The position numbers and the translations under genes were made by a program. Below are positions 41,036-49,744 of a DNA stretch of 64,000 nt, piece by piece (position 1 is the first letter of the stretch; each line of letters starts with the position of its first letter). The notes under the pieces are model-generated. The model ran no database searches and had not been told where the DNA came from. It was given only the letters and a program-made list of their open reading frames with translations. The DNA is from Intestinimonas timonensis (lineage in GTDB: Bacteria > Bacillota > Clostridia > Oscillospirales > Oscillospiraceae), in NCBI RefSeq assembly GCF_900626145.1, contig NZ_LR130817.1, positions 1,810,543 through 1,874,542 of the forward strand, given 5' to 3'.

Positions 41036-42847
41036 TTGCCCCAGCTTCCAACCGGACTTCAGGATCTGGTGGGCGGTCTGGCCGCCTTTTTGGGGGATCA
41101 CGCCGCCGTCATGGCGTGGTACACCGCCGTGGTGCGGTTTCTCTTCCCCGTCCTGGCCATTCTCATCCTCATCCGCAGCATCCGGTCCCTCCTCACCGTA
41201 CCCCATGTGCCGGAGGTGTGGGCCTATCTCACCCTACCCAACGGCCTCTCTGAGCCCCTTACCCACTGGGAAAACTTCCTGGGCCGGTCCAACGCCTGCG
41301 ACGTGATTTTGGGCTATCCCACCGTCTCCCGGCAGCATGCCGCCCTCATCCGGGCGGAAAACGACAGCTGGACGATCTACGACCTGGGCTCCAAGGGCGG
41401 CGTCACCATCAACGGCAAGCCGGTGGCTGAGGCCGCCCCGGTGGCTTACGGTGATGTAGTGGCCCTGGGCGGTGTGGAGACCGTTCTTCTCCCTGTTCCA
41501 CCCGAGGAGCGGGAAAAGCGCCGTCAGAAGCGGCGGTCCGAGGAACGTCCCGTCTCCCCCTGGGTAGGACTCTTCTTCCTCACGATCTTTCAGATTCTAA
41601 CCGCCGTACAGCTTATGGCCGCTGCCGGAGATGAACTCCCTGCCACGGTGCCCGGCGCTTTTCTCTGCCTGATCGCCGTTATGTGGGGCTACTTTCTGGC
41701 CATGCGGGCCACACACAGGGTGGGCTTTGAGATGGAGACCATCGCCTTCTTCCTCTCCACCCTCTCCCTCGCCGTCACAGCCTCCTCCGCCCCCTCCTCC
41801 CTCTTCAAGCAGCTTCTGGCCCTGCTGCTGGGGCTGGTACTCTTCGTGGTGCTGGGGCTCTTCCTCCGGGATCTGGACCGGGTCAAGTCCATCCGCTGGC
41901 TCATGGCCGGCGGCGCCATCGGCCTTCTGGGTCTCACCCTGGTGCTGGGCATGCTGGGTCTGAGCCAGGCCAAATACGGTGCCCTCAACTGGGTCGTCAT
42001 CGGCCCCCTCTCCTTCCAGCCATCGGAGCTGGCCAAGATCTGCTACATCTTCGCCGGCTCCGCCACCCTGGAGCGGCTCTTCCGCAAGCGGAACCTGGGC
42101 CTCTTCATGGTCCTCACCGCCGTATGCCTGGGCTGCCTGGCCCTGATGAGTGACTTCGGCACTGCCGCCATCTTCTTTATCACCTTCCTGGTCATCGCCT
42201 ACCTCCGCTCCGGAGACTGGGCCACCCTGGCCCTCATCTGCGGCGGCGCCGTCTTCGGCGTGGTCATCCTTCTCTCCTTCAAGCCCTACATCCTCAAACG
42301 TTTCGCCACCTGGGGCCACGCCTGGGAGCAGGCCTCCTCCGGCGGCTTCCAGCAGGTGCGCACCATGTCGGCCGCCGCCTCCGGCGGCCTGGTGGGCGTG
42401 GGCGCCGGGGAGGGCTGGCTCCACAACGTGGCCGCCGGCGACACCGACCTGGTCTTCGGCATGCTCTGCGAGGAGTGGGGGCTCATCATCGCCGCCCTGG
42501 CCGTACTGAGCATCGTCACTCTGGCCGTCTTTGCCGTTCGGGCCTGCCGTTCTGGCCGGTCCAGCTTCTACACCATCGCCGCCTGCGCCGCCACCTCCCT
42601 GCTGGTCTTCCAGACCTGTCTCAACGTCTTCGGCGCTGTGGACCTGCTCCCCCTCACCGGCGTCACCTTCCCCTTTGTCTCCAACGGCGGCTCCGCCATG
42701 CTCTCCTCCTGGGGACTGCTGGCCTTCCTGAAAGCCACCGACACCCGTCAGAACGCCAGCTTCGCCATCCGCCTTCCCTCCCGTCAGGAGAAGGAGTCCG
42801 TTTACTTTCCCAGCGAGGACAGCAAGGAGGTGAGCGGCGATGCGTAA
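41036..42847 (+). CDS. FHA domain fused to FtsW/RodA/SpoVE-type peptidoglycan polymerase
   Basis: 603 residues, TTG start behind AAAGGAGG. One N-terminal membrane segment (about 35-55) and an FHA domain (about 80-145, with LGRSNACDVILGYPTVSRQHA and GVTINGKPV) precede a SEDS polytopic domain (about 175-590). The SEDS domain has the typical NWVVIGPLSFQPSELAK and the late PFVSNGGSAMLSSWGLLAFL. The FHA part would bind phosphothreonine proteins (Ser/Thr kinase signals), coupling cell-wall synthesis to phosphorylation. It overlaps the downstream PBP gene by 8 bp, giving the SEDS-PBP pair. Confidence 0.93.
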   Translation: MPQLPTGLQDLVGGLAAFLGDHAAVMAWYTAVVRFLFPVLAILILIRSIRSLLTVPHVPEVWAYLTLPNGLSEPLTHWENFLGRSNACDVILGYPTVSRQHAALIRAENDSWTIYDLGSKGGVTINGKPVAEAAPVAYGDVVALGGVETVLLPVPPEEREKRRQKRRSEERPVSPWVGLFFLTIFQILTAVQLMAAAGDELPATVPGAFLCLIAVMWGYFLAMRATHRVGFEMETIAFFLSTLSLAVTASSAPSSLFKQLLALLLGLVLFVVLGLFLRDLDRVKSIRWLMAGGAIGLLGLTLVLGMLGLSQAKYGALNWVVIGPLSFQPSELAKICYIFAGSATLERLFRKRNLGLFMVLTAVCLGCLALMSDFGTAAIFFITFLVIAYLRSGDWATLALICGGAVFGVVILLSFKPYILKRFATWGHAWEQASSGGFQQVRTMSAAASGGLVGVGAGEGWLHNVAAGDTDLVFGMLCEEWGLIIAALAVLSIVTLAVFAVRACRSGRSSFYTIAACAATSLLVFQTCLNVFGAVDLLPLTGVTFPFVSNGGSAMLSSWGLLAFLKATDTRQNASFAIRLPSRQEKESVYFPSEDSKEVSGDA

Positions 42848-44213
42848 GATCGAACGGCGGGCCATGGTCTGCCTCCTCCTTGCAGCCGCACTGGTGCTTG
42901 GACTGGTGATCTTCGGCTTCCGCTTTTTCCTCAACGGCGGGAAGTGGGTCTCCTTTGCCGCCAACCGCCACCTATACAACAGCCAGGGTCAGCTCTCGGT
43001 GGGCCGGGTGCTGGACCGGGACGGCGACGTGCTCTCCTGGGTGGACAAGGACGGAAACCGTGCCTACTACGACAACGCCACCGTCCGAAAGGCCACCCTC
43101 CACGTGGTGGGAGACGCTCAGGGCAAGATCGGCACCGGGGCTCTGGTGGCCTTCGCTGACAAGCTCTCAGGCTACAACCTCCTCACCGGAGCGTACAGCC
43201 CCATGGGGGCGGGCAACGACCTCTACCTCACCATTGACGCCCGGCTCAACTACGAGGCCTACACCGCCATGAACGGCAAAAAGGGCGCGGTGGCCGTCTA
43301 CAACTACGAGACGGGGGAGATCCTGTGCCTCTTCTCCTCCCCCACCTTTGACCCGGTCGCTCCCCCCGATATTCAGGAGGGAGACACCACCTACGACGGC
43401 GTCTACCTCAACCGGGCCCTCTCCTCCACCTTCGTCCCCGGCTCGGTCTTCAAGACCGTCACCCTGGCCGCCGCCATTGAAAATATCCCCGATCTCTTCA
43501 GCCGCACCTTCACCTGCACCGGCTCCTGCCAGGTGGGGGATGACGTGGTGACCTGCCCCTCCGCCCACGGTGAAATGGACATTTACAGCGCCTTCTCAAA
43601 ATCCTGCAACGGCGTCTTTGCTCAGCTGGCTGTGGAGCTGGGGCCGGAGATCATGGCCGCCTATACCGAGAAAGCGGGGCTCACCGACCGGTACAGCATC
43701 AGCGGTCTCAAGACCGCCGCCGGCAGCTTCCAGTTCTCCGGGGCAACCACGAACCAGCTGGGCTGGGCCGGTGTTGGCCAGTTCAATGATCTGGTGAACC
43801 CCATGTCCATGATGATCTACATGGGAGCCGTCGCAGGCGGCGGCAAGGCCGCTGTCCCCCAGCTGGTCCTCAAAACAGTAACTCCCCTGCACTTTCCCCC
43901 TTCCTTCTATTTCAGTCACAAAACGGGCAAGCTCATCGAAGCCGACACGGCGGCCACCCTGGCCGATATGATGGCCCGGAACGTCACTGAGACCTACGGT
44001 GCCGGGCGCTTCCCCAACATGGACATCTGCGCCAAGTCCGGTACCGCTGAAGTCGGCGGCGGCAAGGCTCCCAACTCCTGGTTCACCGGCTTCCTCCGCA
44101 ACGAGGATGCCCCCTACGCCTTTGTGGTCGTCGTGGAAGAGGGCGGCAGCGGCGCTCAAACCGCCGGCAATGTGGCCGCAGCTGTATTGGACCTGCTGGT
44201 CAACGGGTATTAA
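42840..44213 (+). CDS. Penicillin-binding protein, class B-like transpeptidase (PbpA-like)
   Basis: 457 residues. A transmembrane anchor (about 10-30) and a transpeptidase domain with SxxK in VPGSVFKTV, SxN in SKSCNGVF and KSGT in CAKSGTAEVG. It is short for a class B PBP, with a reduced N-terminal pedestal domain, similar to PbpA of Actinobacteria and clostridial PBPs paired with FtsW. It crosslinks peptidoglycan outside the membrane as partner of the overlapping FHA-FtsW protein. Confidence 0.94.
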   Translation: MRKIERRAMVCLLLAAALVLGLVIFGFRFFLNGGKWVSFAANRHLYNSQGQLSVGRVLDRDGDVLSWVDKDGNRAYYDNATVRKATLHVVGDAQGKIGTGALVAFADKLSGYNLLTGAYSPMGAGNDLYLTIDARLNYEAYTAMNGKKGAVAVYNYETGEILCLFSSPTFDPVAPPDIQEGDTTYDGVYLNRALSSTFVPGSVFKTVTLAAAIENIPDLFSRTFTCTGSCQVGDDVVTCPSAHGEMDIYSAFSKSCNGVFAQLAVELGPEIMAAYTEKAGLTDRYSISGLKTAAGSFQFSGATTNQLGWAGVGQFNDLVNPMSMMIYMGAVAGGGKAAVPQLVLKTVTPLHFPPSFYFSHKTGKLIEADTAATLADMMARNVTETYGAGRFPNMDICAKSGTAEVGGGKAPNSWFTGFLRNEDAPYAFVVVVEEGGSGAQTAGNVAAAVLDLLVNGY

Positions 44214-44225
44214 AATCCTAGAAAC

Positions 44226-44264
44226 AAAAATTTCCGGCGGATGACCGCCGGAAATTTTTATTTT
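44226..44264 (+). terminator. Terminator of the FtsW-PBP operon
   Basis: AAATTTCCGGCGG pairs with CCGCCGGAAATTT around ATGA, followed by a T-rich run. Confidence 0.92.
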
Positions 44265-44351
44265 CCCCGCAACCCTTTCCCGGGAAATGCGTATATCCAG
44301 TCAGAGTTGACCGCGCGGGAGACTTGATATGGAACTTTAGGAGGGATGCCC

Positions 44352-44903
44352 ATGGAAGACACGCGCCTGATCGAGCGGCTGCGCAGACACAGCCGTGCTG
44401 CTCTGGAGGACGCCATCCGGCGGTATACCTTCTATGTAAGCGTCACGGTGTGGCGGACCCTGTCCGCCGGGGGCAGCGCTCCCCGGGAGGACGTGGAAGA
44501 GGTGGTCTCCGACGTGTTCTTATCCCTGTGGGAGCACGCCGGGGAGCTGCACGCCGACAAGGATCTCCGCCCCTGGCTGGGGGCGGTGGCCCGAAACAAG
44601 GCCATCGACCGTCTCCGCCGCACCCCTGTACCGGTCCTCCCCCTCTCCGAATCCGACGCCGTCCCCCAGCCCGGCCCACAGGAGACGGCCGAGCAGCGAG
44701 AGTGGGCAGAGCGGCTGTGGCAGGCCGTGGACGCTATGGACGAGCCCGACCGCACCCTTTTCCTCCGTTACTACTGGTACTGGGATAAGCTGAAGGATGT
44801 GGCCCGGGACCTGAAGCTGAACCTCTCCACAGCCAAGAGCCGGCTCCTCCGGGGCCGGAAGGCCCTGCGGGAGGAACTAACGAAAGGAGGGGAATGTCCG
44901 TGA
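44352..44903 (+). CDS. ECF-type RNA polymerase sigma factor
   Basis: 183 residues from the second ATG (44352), 7 bp after AGGAGG; the first ATG at 44346 is too close. Region 2 (DVEEVVSDVFLSLWEHAGEL ... LRPWLGAVARNKAIDRLRR) and region 4 (TLFLRYYWYWDKLKDVARDL then KLNLSTAKSRLLRGRKALRE). It overlaps the anti-sigma-like gene by 10 bp. Confidence 0.94.
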   Translation: MEDTRLIERLRRHSRAALEDAIRRYTFYVSVTVWRTLSAGGSAPREDVEEVVSDVFLSLWEHAGELHADKDLRPWLGAVARNKAIDRLRRTPVPVLPLSESDAVPQPGPQETAEQREWAERLWQAVDAMDEPDRTLFLRYYWYWDKLKDVARDLKLNLSTAKSRLLRGRKALREELTKGGECP

Positions 44904-46264
44904 AGGAAAATCACTTTGCAGAGCTTTGGGCCGACACCGTACCGCCCGAGGTGCCCTGCCCCCAACCGTTGGACCCCGAGAACATGGTCCGTCGGGTGAA
45001 CACCGCTTTAGACGTTCTCCCCTCGGAAAGGAGACAGCATATGCGGCAAAAAACTCGTTTTGCGGCGGTATTCATTGCCGCCGTAGTGGCCCTGGTGGGC
45101 ACTACCCTGGCCGTAACCGTCCACTGGGATGTTCTGAATACCTATTTCAAGGGGGATACCTCCTCCGCCAAGCCCTTGGTGGACCATGAGGTCCGGTCAA
45201 TCAGTGACAAGGACTATACCTTAATAGTCGAGAGCTCTGTCTCAGACAGCACCACTGCTCTGCTGCTGGTGAGGGTGGATGCTCTGACGGAGGAATCCAG
45301 GGCATTCATGTTCTCCGACGACTTCAACGGCATGGACACCTGGTCCATCTATCCGCTTCTCCCGGAAGAAAACGACGGTGATGATGCCTCTACGCCGAGC
45401 AGTTGGGGTGTTGGTTACAGCGAACTGGGGGAGCTGCGGACGGAGTCTTCCACCTTCTGGCGTTTTGACGTGGATCTGGCCGGCGCCACCGCACTCCGGG
45501 TCCGTCTGGGGTATATGGAGGAAGGGGCCGCCCTGGAGTTTGACCTTAACCCCGCGGAGTCGGTTACCGTGGATATCGGTGCCACAGGACCAGGTGCCCC
45601 CACCCTGGACAACGCCCGGGGCGGCGATATCACGGTGCATTCGGTGACTTTGAGTCCCCTCACCTGTCAGATTGAGGCCACCATAGTGGACCCGGACCGG
45701 GAGGCCGATCCGCTGCTCTTCTTCCTCATGGAGGACGGGACCCTTATCACTAGCGGGCAGTCCCTCACCTCCGTCTCCGCCCTGCGCATCCGGGGAGAGA
45801 CGTGGTCCTTCCACTACCGCTTCCAGTCCGTCATGGACCTGTCCCAGCTTGCTGCCGTGGTCTTTGACGGCACCGCCTATCCCCTGGACGGCGGAGAGCC
45901 CTATGCCGTGGAGATCGATCCCAAGCTCTACCCCTTCCAGATCCCTCTGATGGACCTCATTACGGAGGAGGGCGGCTTCACCCTCCCCGTGGAGGACCTG
46001 TGCCGGGCCCTAGTGGCCTCCTATGAGTGGGACGAGGACAGCCAGACCGCCACCTGCACTTATCGGGACACCACCATCGTCCTCACTGTGGGCAGCTCCA
46101 CCGCCCTGGTGGACGGTGAGCCGGTGGACCTGGGTGAACCCGTCGTCCTTCAGGACGGTACACTGGCCGCCGGTTGGAGACTGGCTGAACACTGGGGGCT
46201 GGATGTCACAGCCGCCTACAACGAAACTCAAACCGAACGGACGTACTGGGTAGTCATCCCTTGA
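44894..46264 (+). CDS. Membrane anti-sigma-like protein with large extracytoplasmic part
   Basis: 456 residues (a GTG start 6 bp later is equally possible). A cytoplasmic N-terminus (about 1-52, acting like DUF4179/anti-sigma tails with PENMVRRVNTALDVLP) and one transmembrane segment (FAAVFIAAVVALVGTTLAV) lead to a large beta-rich region outside. The C-terminal about 90 residues (VEDLCRALVASYEWDEDSQT, VDGEPVDLGEPVVLQDGTLA) look like a copper-amine-oxidase-N stalk domain. It probably holds the ECF sigma factor at the membrane until a wall-related signal arrives. Confidence 0.82.
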   Translation: MSVKENHFAELWADTVPPEVPCPQPLDPENMVRRVNTALDVLPSERRQHMRQKTRFAAVFIAAVVALVGTTLAVTVHWDVLNTYFKGDTSSAKPLVDHEVRSISDKDYTLIVESSVSDSTTALLLVRVDALTEESRAFMFSDDFNGMDTWSIYPLLPEENDGDDASTPSSWGVGYSELGELRTESSTFWRFDVDLAGATALRVRLGYMEEGAALEFDLNPAESVTVDIGATGPGAPTLDNARGGDITVHSVTLSPLTCQIEATIVDPDREADPLLFFLMEDGTLITSGQSLTSVSALRIRGETWSFHYRFQSVMDLSQLAAVVFDGTAYPLDGGEPYAVEIDPKLYPFQIPLMDLITEEGGFTLPVEDLCRALVASYEWDEDSQTATCTYRDTTIVLTVGSSTALVDGEPVDLGEPVVLQDGTLAAGWRLAEHWGLDVTAAYNETQTERTYWVVIP

Positions 46265-46272
46265 CGCACCAC

Positions 46273-46315
46273 AAAAAGAACGGCGTCCCCTTCGTGAGAA
46301 GGGGACGCCGTTTTT
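46273..46315. terminator. Bidirectional terminator between convergent genes
   Basis: AACGGCGTCCCCTTC pairs with GAAGGGGACGCCGTT around GTGA; A run before, T run after, serving both converging genes. Confidence 0.93.
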
Positions 46316-46323
46316 CTGTTTTC

Positions 46324-48198
46324 TTATTCCAGACCCAGGGGGATGATGGCGCAGTAGTCCTCGATGCTGCCGTTGTTCTGGAAGCACTTGAGAATCTCTT
46401 TTCCGATGGGATGAAGCTCCGGCACATCAAAGGCGGCAAGCTCCTGAGCGAAGAAATCGTAGAGGATCTTGGCGCCCTTGTCGTAGCCCTCGTCACCCAG
46501 GGTCTCCTGGCGCTCGGGGCGGAGGAACCGGGAACTGATCTGCTGACCGTCCACCTTCATCTCCTTAAGGGCGTAGCCCAGGAGGGGGCAGCGGGCGGGG
46601 ACCAGACGGTCCATCTTCATGTTGACGCCGCCGCGGCGGGCCAGGTACTCACGGGAGATCCACTCGGCGGCGAAACCAATCTTATAGGCGCCGATGTGCT
46701 GGTTGGGGATGAGCACATACTTGGTGTTCTTGCACCGCAAAATCTGCTCCAGCAGCAGGTTGGCCTGCTTCACCCGGAGGCCGGTGGCGAAAGGCCAGTA
46801 AGAGCCCACACCCTCGCTGGCCAGCTTGGCGCTGCCATTGATGCTGGGGTTATTGAAGCCGCGGGGGGCCACCAGCCGCCACAGCCAGGCCAGGGCGGGG
46901 GGAATGATGCCCATGAGACCCAGGATGCCATAGCTGGGGTTCTCGTTGGTGGCAGGGGGCATACGGACGCCGAAGCTGCGCACGTCCACCTCCACCGGCT
47001 TGTCGGCGATGTGGGGGATCAGGCGGCGGGGGATGATGACACGGGGGTTGGGGCAGGGCTTGCCGTCAGAGTCCAGGGTGTGCTCCCACAGCAGGCAGGT
47101 GGAACGGGGCACACCGTCGATGTTGAAGAACATGAGGGGCTCCTTGGTGTGGATGGAGATGCGCTCGTACAGGGGGTCTGCGCCGTACTCGGTGATGCCG
47201 TCCACCCGGATGAACCAGCCGTCCTCGCCGTCGGTGAGGGCCAGCTTGCCGTTTCGGGGCTGGTAGCTGGGCTGACACATGGCCATGTCGTCGGTGACAG
47301 GCTGAATGGTACAGGTATCGCTCATGCTGATATAGGTCTTCTCATTGGTCTCGATGTTGACACCCAGCAGCACACGGCCGTCGGCCACACGGGGTACATC
47401 CTGGAGCAGCTCACTCTTGCCGCCGCCGGAGGCACCCTCGTGCATCATGACCATCTCATTTTCATAGGGGGTGATGACCCGGGCAGCCGAAGCGTGGGCG
47501 GTGATCCAGCCCTCCCGCTCACCGATGTCCAGCAGCACACTGTAAATGCCCTTCTTGGCGGAGGGACCGGGATAGAGGTTGTAGGAAAAGACCTCATGGA
47601 GGTCGCTGTGGCGGCTGTGGACCACCACCTGCTTGCCGTTGAAGTGGGTGTGACGGAAGGGGGGCGCCACATAGACGATGGAGCGGGGCTTGAAGTGCTC
47701 CACCTTGCGGGCGTTCACAAAGGCCTGGAGCTCTGCCAGAGCAAAGGCAAAGAAGGCGGCGTTCCGGGGACAGACCAGGATGGAGTCATAGCCGTACTGG
47801 TAACCGCCAGCCTTGAAGGGAACAATGATGAGCTCCTGCCGGGCCAGCCACCGGTAGGTCTCCTCCCGGAGCTGGTCGAAGTCGTAGCCATACACATCCT
47901 CGAACCGGGGCTTGTCGGTGGGCTGGTCGTCGGCGATGCGCATGCAGTCGGGGTCCCGGCGGCGCATGTAGTCCTCCACATAGTTGACCACGGCACCGTT
48001 TTTGCAGCGGACCACTGTGGCCTCTTTCACAGGCTTCCCGTTCACATCGTAGAGGACCTCGATCTTGTCCGTGTGCTCATTGCCAAAGATGAGCTCGTAG
48101 AGGGTCTCCTTGCTGTCAGGCACGATCACACTGGGGCTATTGTTGATGATTTCGGTCAGTTCAGGCGTAAATGTGAATTTTTCCAGCAGTACATTCAT
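46324..48198 (-). CDS. DUF4914 family protein (PEP-carboxykinase-like fold)
   Basis: 624 residues. The P-loop-like MHEGASGGGKSELLQDV and nearby basic and acidic patches (HTHFNGKQVVVHSRHSDLHEV) recall the kinase loop of ATP-dependent PEP carboxykinase. The overall length and the C-terminal block FNNPSINGSAKLASEGVGSY match DUF4914, a family of Clostridia and Bacteroides, to my knowledge of uncharacterised function. No partner gene in the same operon; transcribed alone. An ATP-using phosphotransfer activity is inferred. Confidence 0.78.
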   Translation of the reverse strand: MNVLLEKFTFTPELTEIINNSPSVIVPDSKETLYELIFGNEHTDKIEVLYDVNGKPVKEATVVRCKNGAVVNYVEDYMRRRDPDCMRIADDQPTDKPRFEDVYGYDFDQLREETYRWLARQELIIVPFKAGGYQYGYDSILVCPRNAAFFAFALAELQAFVNARKVEHFKPRSIVYVAPPFRHTHFNGKQVVVHSRHSDLHEVFSYNLYPGPSAKKGIYSVLLDIGEREGWITAHASAARVITPYENEMVMMHEGASGGGKSELLQDVPRVADGRVLLGVNIETNEKTYISMSDTCTIQPVTDDMAMCQPSYQPRNGKLALTDGEDGWFIRVDGITEYGADPLYERISIHTKEPLMFFNIDGVPRSTCLLWEHTLDSDGKPCPNPRVIIPRRLIPHIADKPVEVDVRSFGVRMPPATNENPSYGILGLMGIIPPALAWLWRLVAPRGFNNPSINGSAKLASEGVGSYWPFATGLRVKQANLLLEQILRCKNTKYVLIPNQHIGAYKIGFAAEWISREYLARRGGVNMKMDRLVPARCPLLGYALKEMKVDGQQISSRFLRPERQETLGDEGYDKGAKILYDFFAQELAAFDVPELHPIGKEILKCFQNNGSIEDYCAIIPLGLE

Positions 48199-48430
48199 GG
48201 GAACGGTGCCTCACTTTCTTTTCGTCCCGGGCTTTCTATCGAAACGGAGAATACTTCTATGTGTAACTTTACAGGAGAATCCCGCATTTGTCAAGGGGAG
48301 GACGGTCTTCCGCCCCGCCCCTGCTCACTGCGGTCTGACCGTTCTCTTTTTGCAACTTGTCCGTGCTCAGGCTTCATATACGTGCTCAAACCTCAGCAGG
48401 CCCCCGCATGGTGAGCCATCCTCCTGAAAC

Positions 48431-48466
48431 AAAAAGCCGTAAGCCCGGCGGGCTTACGGCTTTTTG
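48431..48466 (-). terminator. Terminator of ridA
   Basis: GCCGTAAGCCC pairs with GGGCTTACGGC, flanked by five A and five T, so it could work in both directions. The remaining DNA to 48199 shows no gene. Confidence 0.9.
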
Positions 48467-48481
48467 GGTTCCGGCGGAATC

Positions 48482-48856
48482 TTACTTTACGGCAATGGCC
48501 TCGATCTCCAGCTTGGCGCTCTTGGGCAGGGCAGCCACGGCGAAGCAGCTGCGGGCAGGGCAGGGCTGGGGGAAAGCAGCGGCATAGACCTCGTTCACCG
48601 CGGCAAAGTCGGCGATGTCAGCCAGGAAGATGGTGGTCTTGACCACCTTTTCCATGGAGCTGCCGGCAGCCTCCAGCACGGCCTTCACGTTGGCCAGGGA
48701 CTGCTTGGCCTGGGCGGCCACATCCTCGGGCATGACACCGGTAGCAGGGTCAATGGGCAGCTGGCCGGACACGAAGACCAGGTTCTCGGTGGAGATACCC
48801 TGGGAATAGGGGCCGATGGCGGCGGGTGCCTGATTCGTTACGATAGGAGTTTTCAT
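48482..48856 (-). CDS. ridA: RidA family enamine/imine deaminase
   Basis: 124 residues with the RidA/YjgF signature (IGPYSQGI at the start; catalytic arginine in the motif PARSCFAVAALPKSAKLEIEAIA). It hydrolyses reactive enamines from amino acid metabolism. Divergent from a YheO-like regulator, which likely controls it. Confidence 0.96.
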   Translation of the reverse strand: MKTPIVTNQAPAAIGPYSQGISTENLVFVSGQLPIDPATGVMPEDVAAQAKQSLANVKAVLEAAGSSMEKVVKTTIFLADIADFAAVNEVYAAAFPQPCPARSCFAVAALPKSAKLEIEAIAVK

Positions 48857-49016
48857 AGTAGATCGCCTCCGATAAATTTTTGTTACATTGATTATAATTT
48901 CTTATTTCTTGTTTGTCAACCCGCTTTTCATATTGTGCTTTTGCTTATTCCGGTATAAAATAAGGTCCACGAAGCAAATTGCGGTCTTTGACTGCCGGAA
49001 AGGGTGACTGAAACCC

Positions 49017-49673
49017 ATGAGCAACCAAAGCAGGCTGGAGCGTTACCTCCCCATTGCGGCCTTCTTAAGCGCCGTATGCGGCGACCACTACGAGGTCATC
49101 CTCCACGACGTCTCCGATCCGGAGACGTCGGTTGTGGCCATCTTCAACGGCCACCTCAGCGGTCGCAAGGTGGGAGATCCCATGACAGAGCTGGCCCGCC
49201 GTCTGGTGAGGGACGAGGTCTATCGGGACCGGGACTTCGTGTCCAACTACGAAGGGCGTACCCGCAGCGGCAAACGCTTCGTTTCCTCCACCTACTTTAT
49301 CAAGGAAGATGGCGAGCTGCTGGGGCTCATCTGCGTCAATCACGACGTCTCCGACCTCACCGCAATGGCAAGCCACCTTCAAAGTCTTCTCGCCGCCTTC
49401 TCTGTCCCCGGCCAGGTACCCCCTCAGGCCCCCTATACCGAAGAGCTGGATGATTCCATCCCAGAGCTCTCCACCACCCTCATCCACAATACAGTGCTCC
49501 GCCAGGGCGTTCCCGCCGGACGCATGACGACCCAGGAAAAGGAGTCCCTTATTGAAGCCCTGGAGCGGCAGGGGGTTTTCTCCACCAAGGGATCGGTGGG
49601 GCAGGTCGCCCGGGAGCTGGACATCTCCGAACCCACCGTCTACCGCTACCTCCGCCGCATTCGAAATCGCTGA
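49017..49673 (+). CDS. YheO-like PAS/HTH transcriptional regulator
   Basis: 218 residues. An N-terminal YheO-type PAS domain (about 10-125, LPIAAFLSAVCGDHYEVILHD and GLICVNHDVS) and a C-terminal HTH (KGSVGQVARELDISEPTVYRYLRRI). Proteins of this family are often encoded beside ridA-like and amino-acid-breakdown genes. Divergent from ridA with about 160 bp between starts. Followed by a terminator at 49684. Confidence 0.92.
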   Translation: MSNQSRLERYLPIAAFLSAVCGDHYEVILHDVSDPETSVVAIFNGHLSGRKVGDPMTELARRLVRDEVYRDRDFVSNYEGRTRSGKRFVSSTYFIKEDGELLGLICVNHDVSDLTAMASHLQSLLAAFSVPGQVPPQAPYTEELDDSIPELSTTLIHNTVLRQGVPAGRMTTQEKESLIEALERQGVFSTKGSVGQVARELDISEPTVYRYLRRIRNR

Positions 49674-49683
49674 CAGAATACCA

Positions 49684-49733
49684 AAAACCGCCGTTTTGCC
49701 GCCCGAGCATGGGCGGCAAAGCGGCGGTTTTTC
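49684..49733 (+). terminator. Terminator of the YheO-like gene, shared with the converging kinase gene
   Basis: AAAACCGCCG(T) pairs with (A)GCGGCGGTTTT and TTTGCCGCCC with GGGCGGCAAA around GAGCAT; A and T runs on both sides. Confidence 0.92.
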
Positions 49734-49744
49734 ATTTTTGTCGG

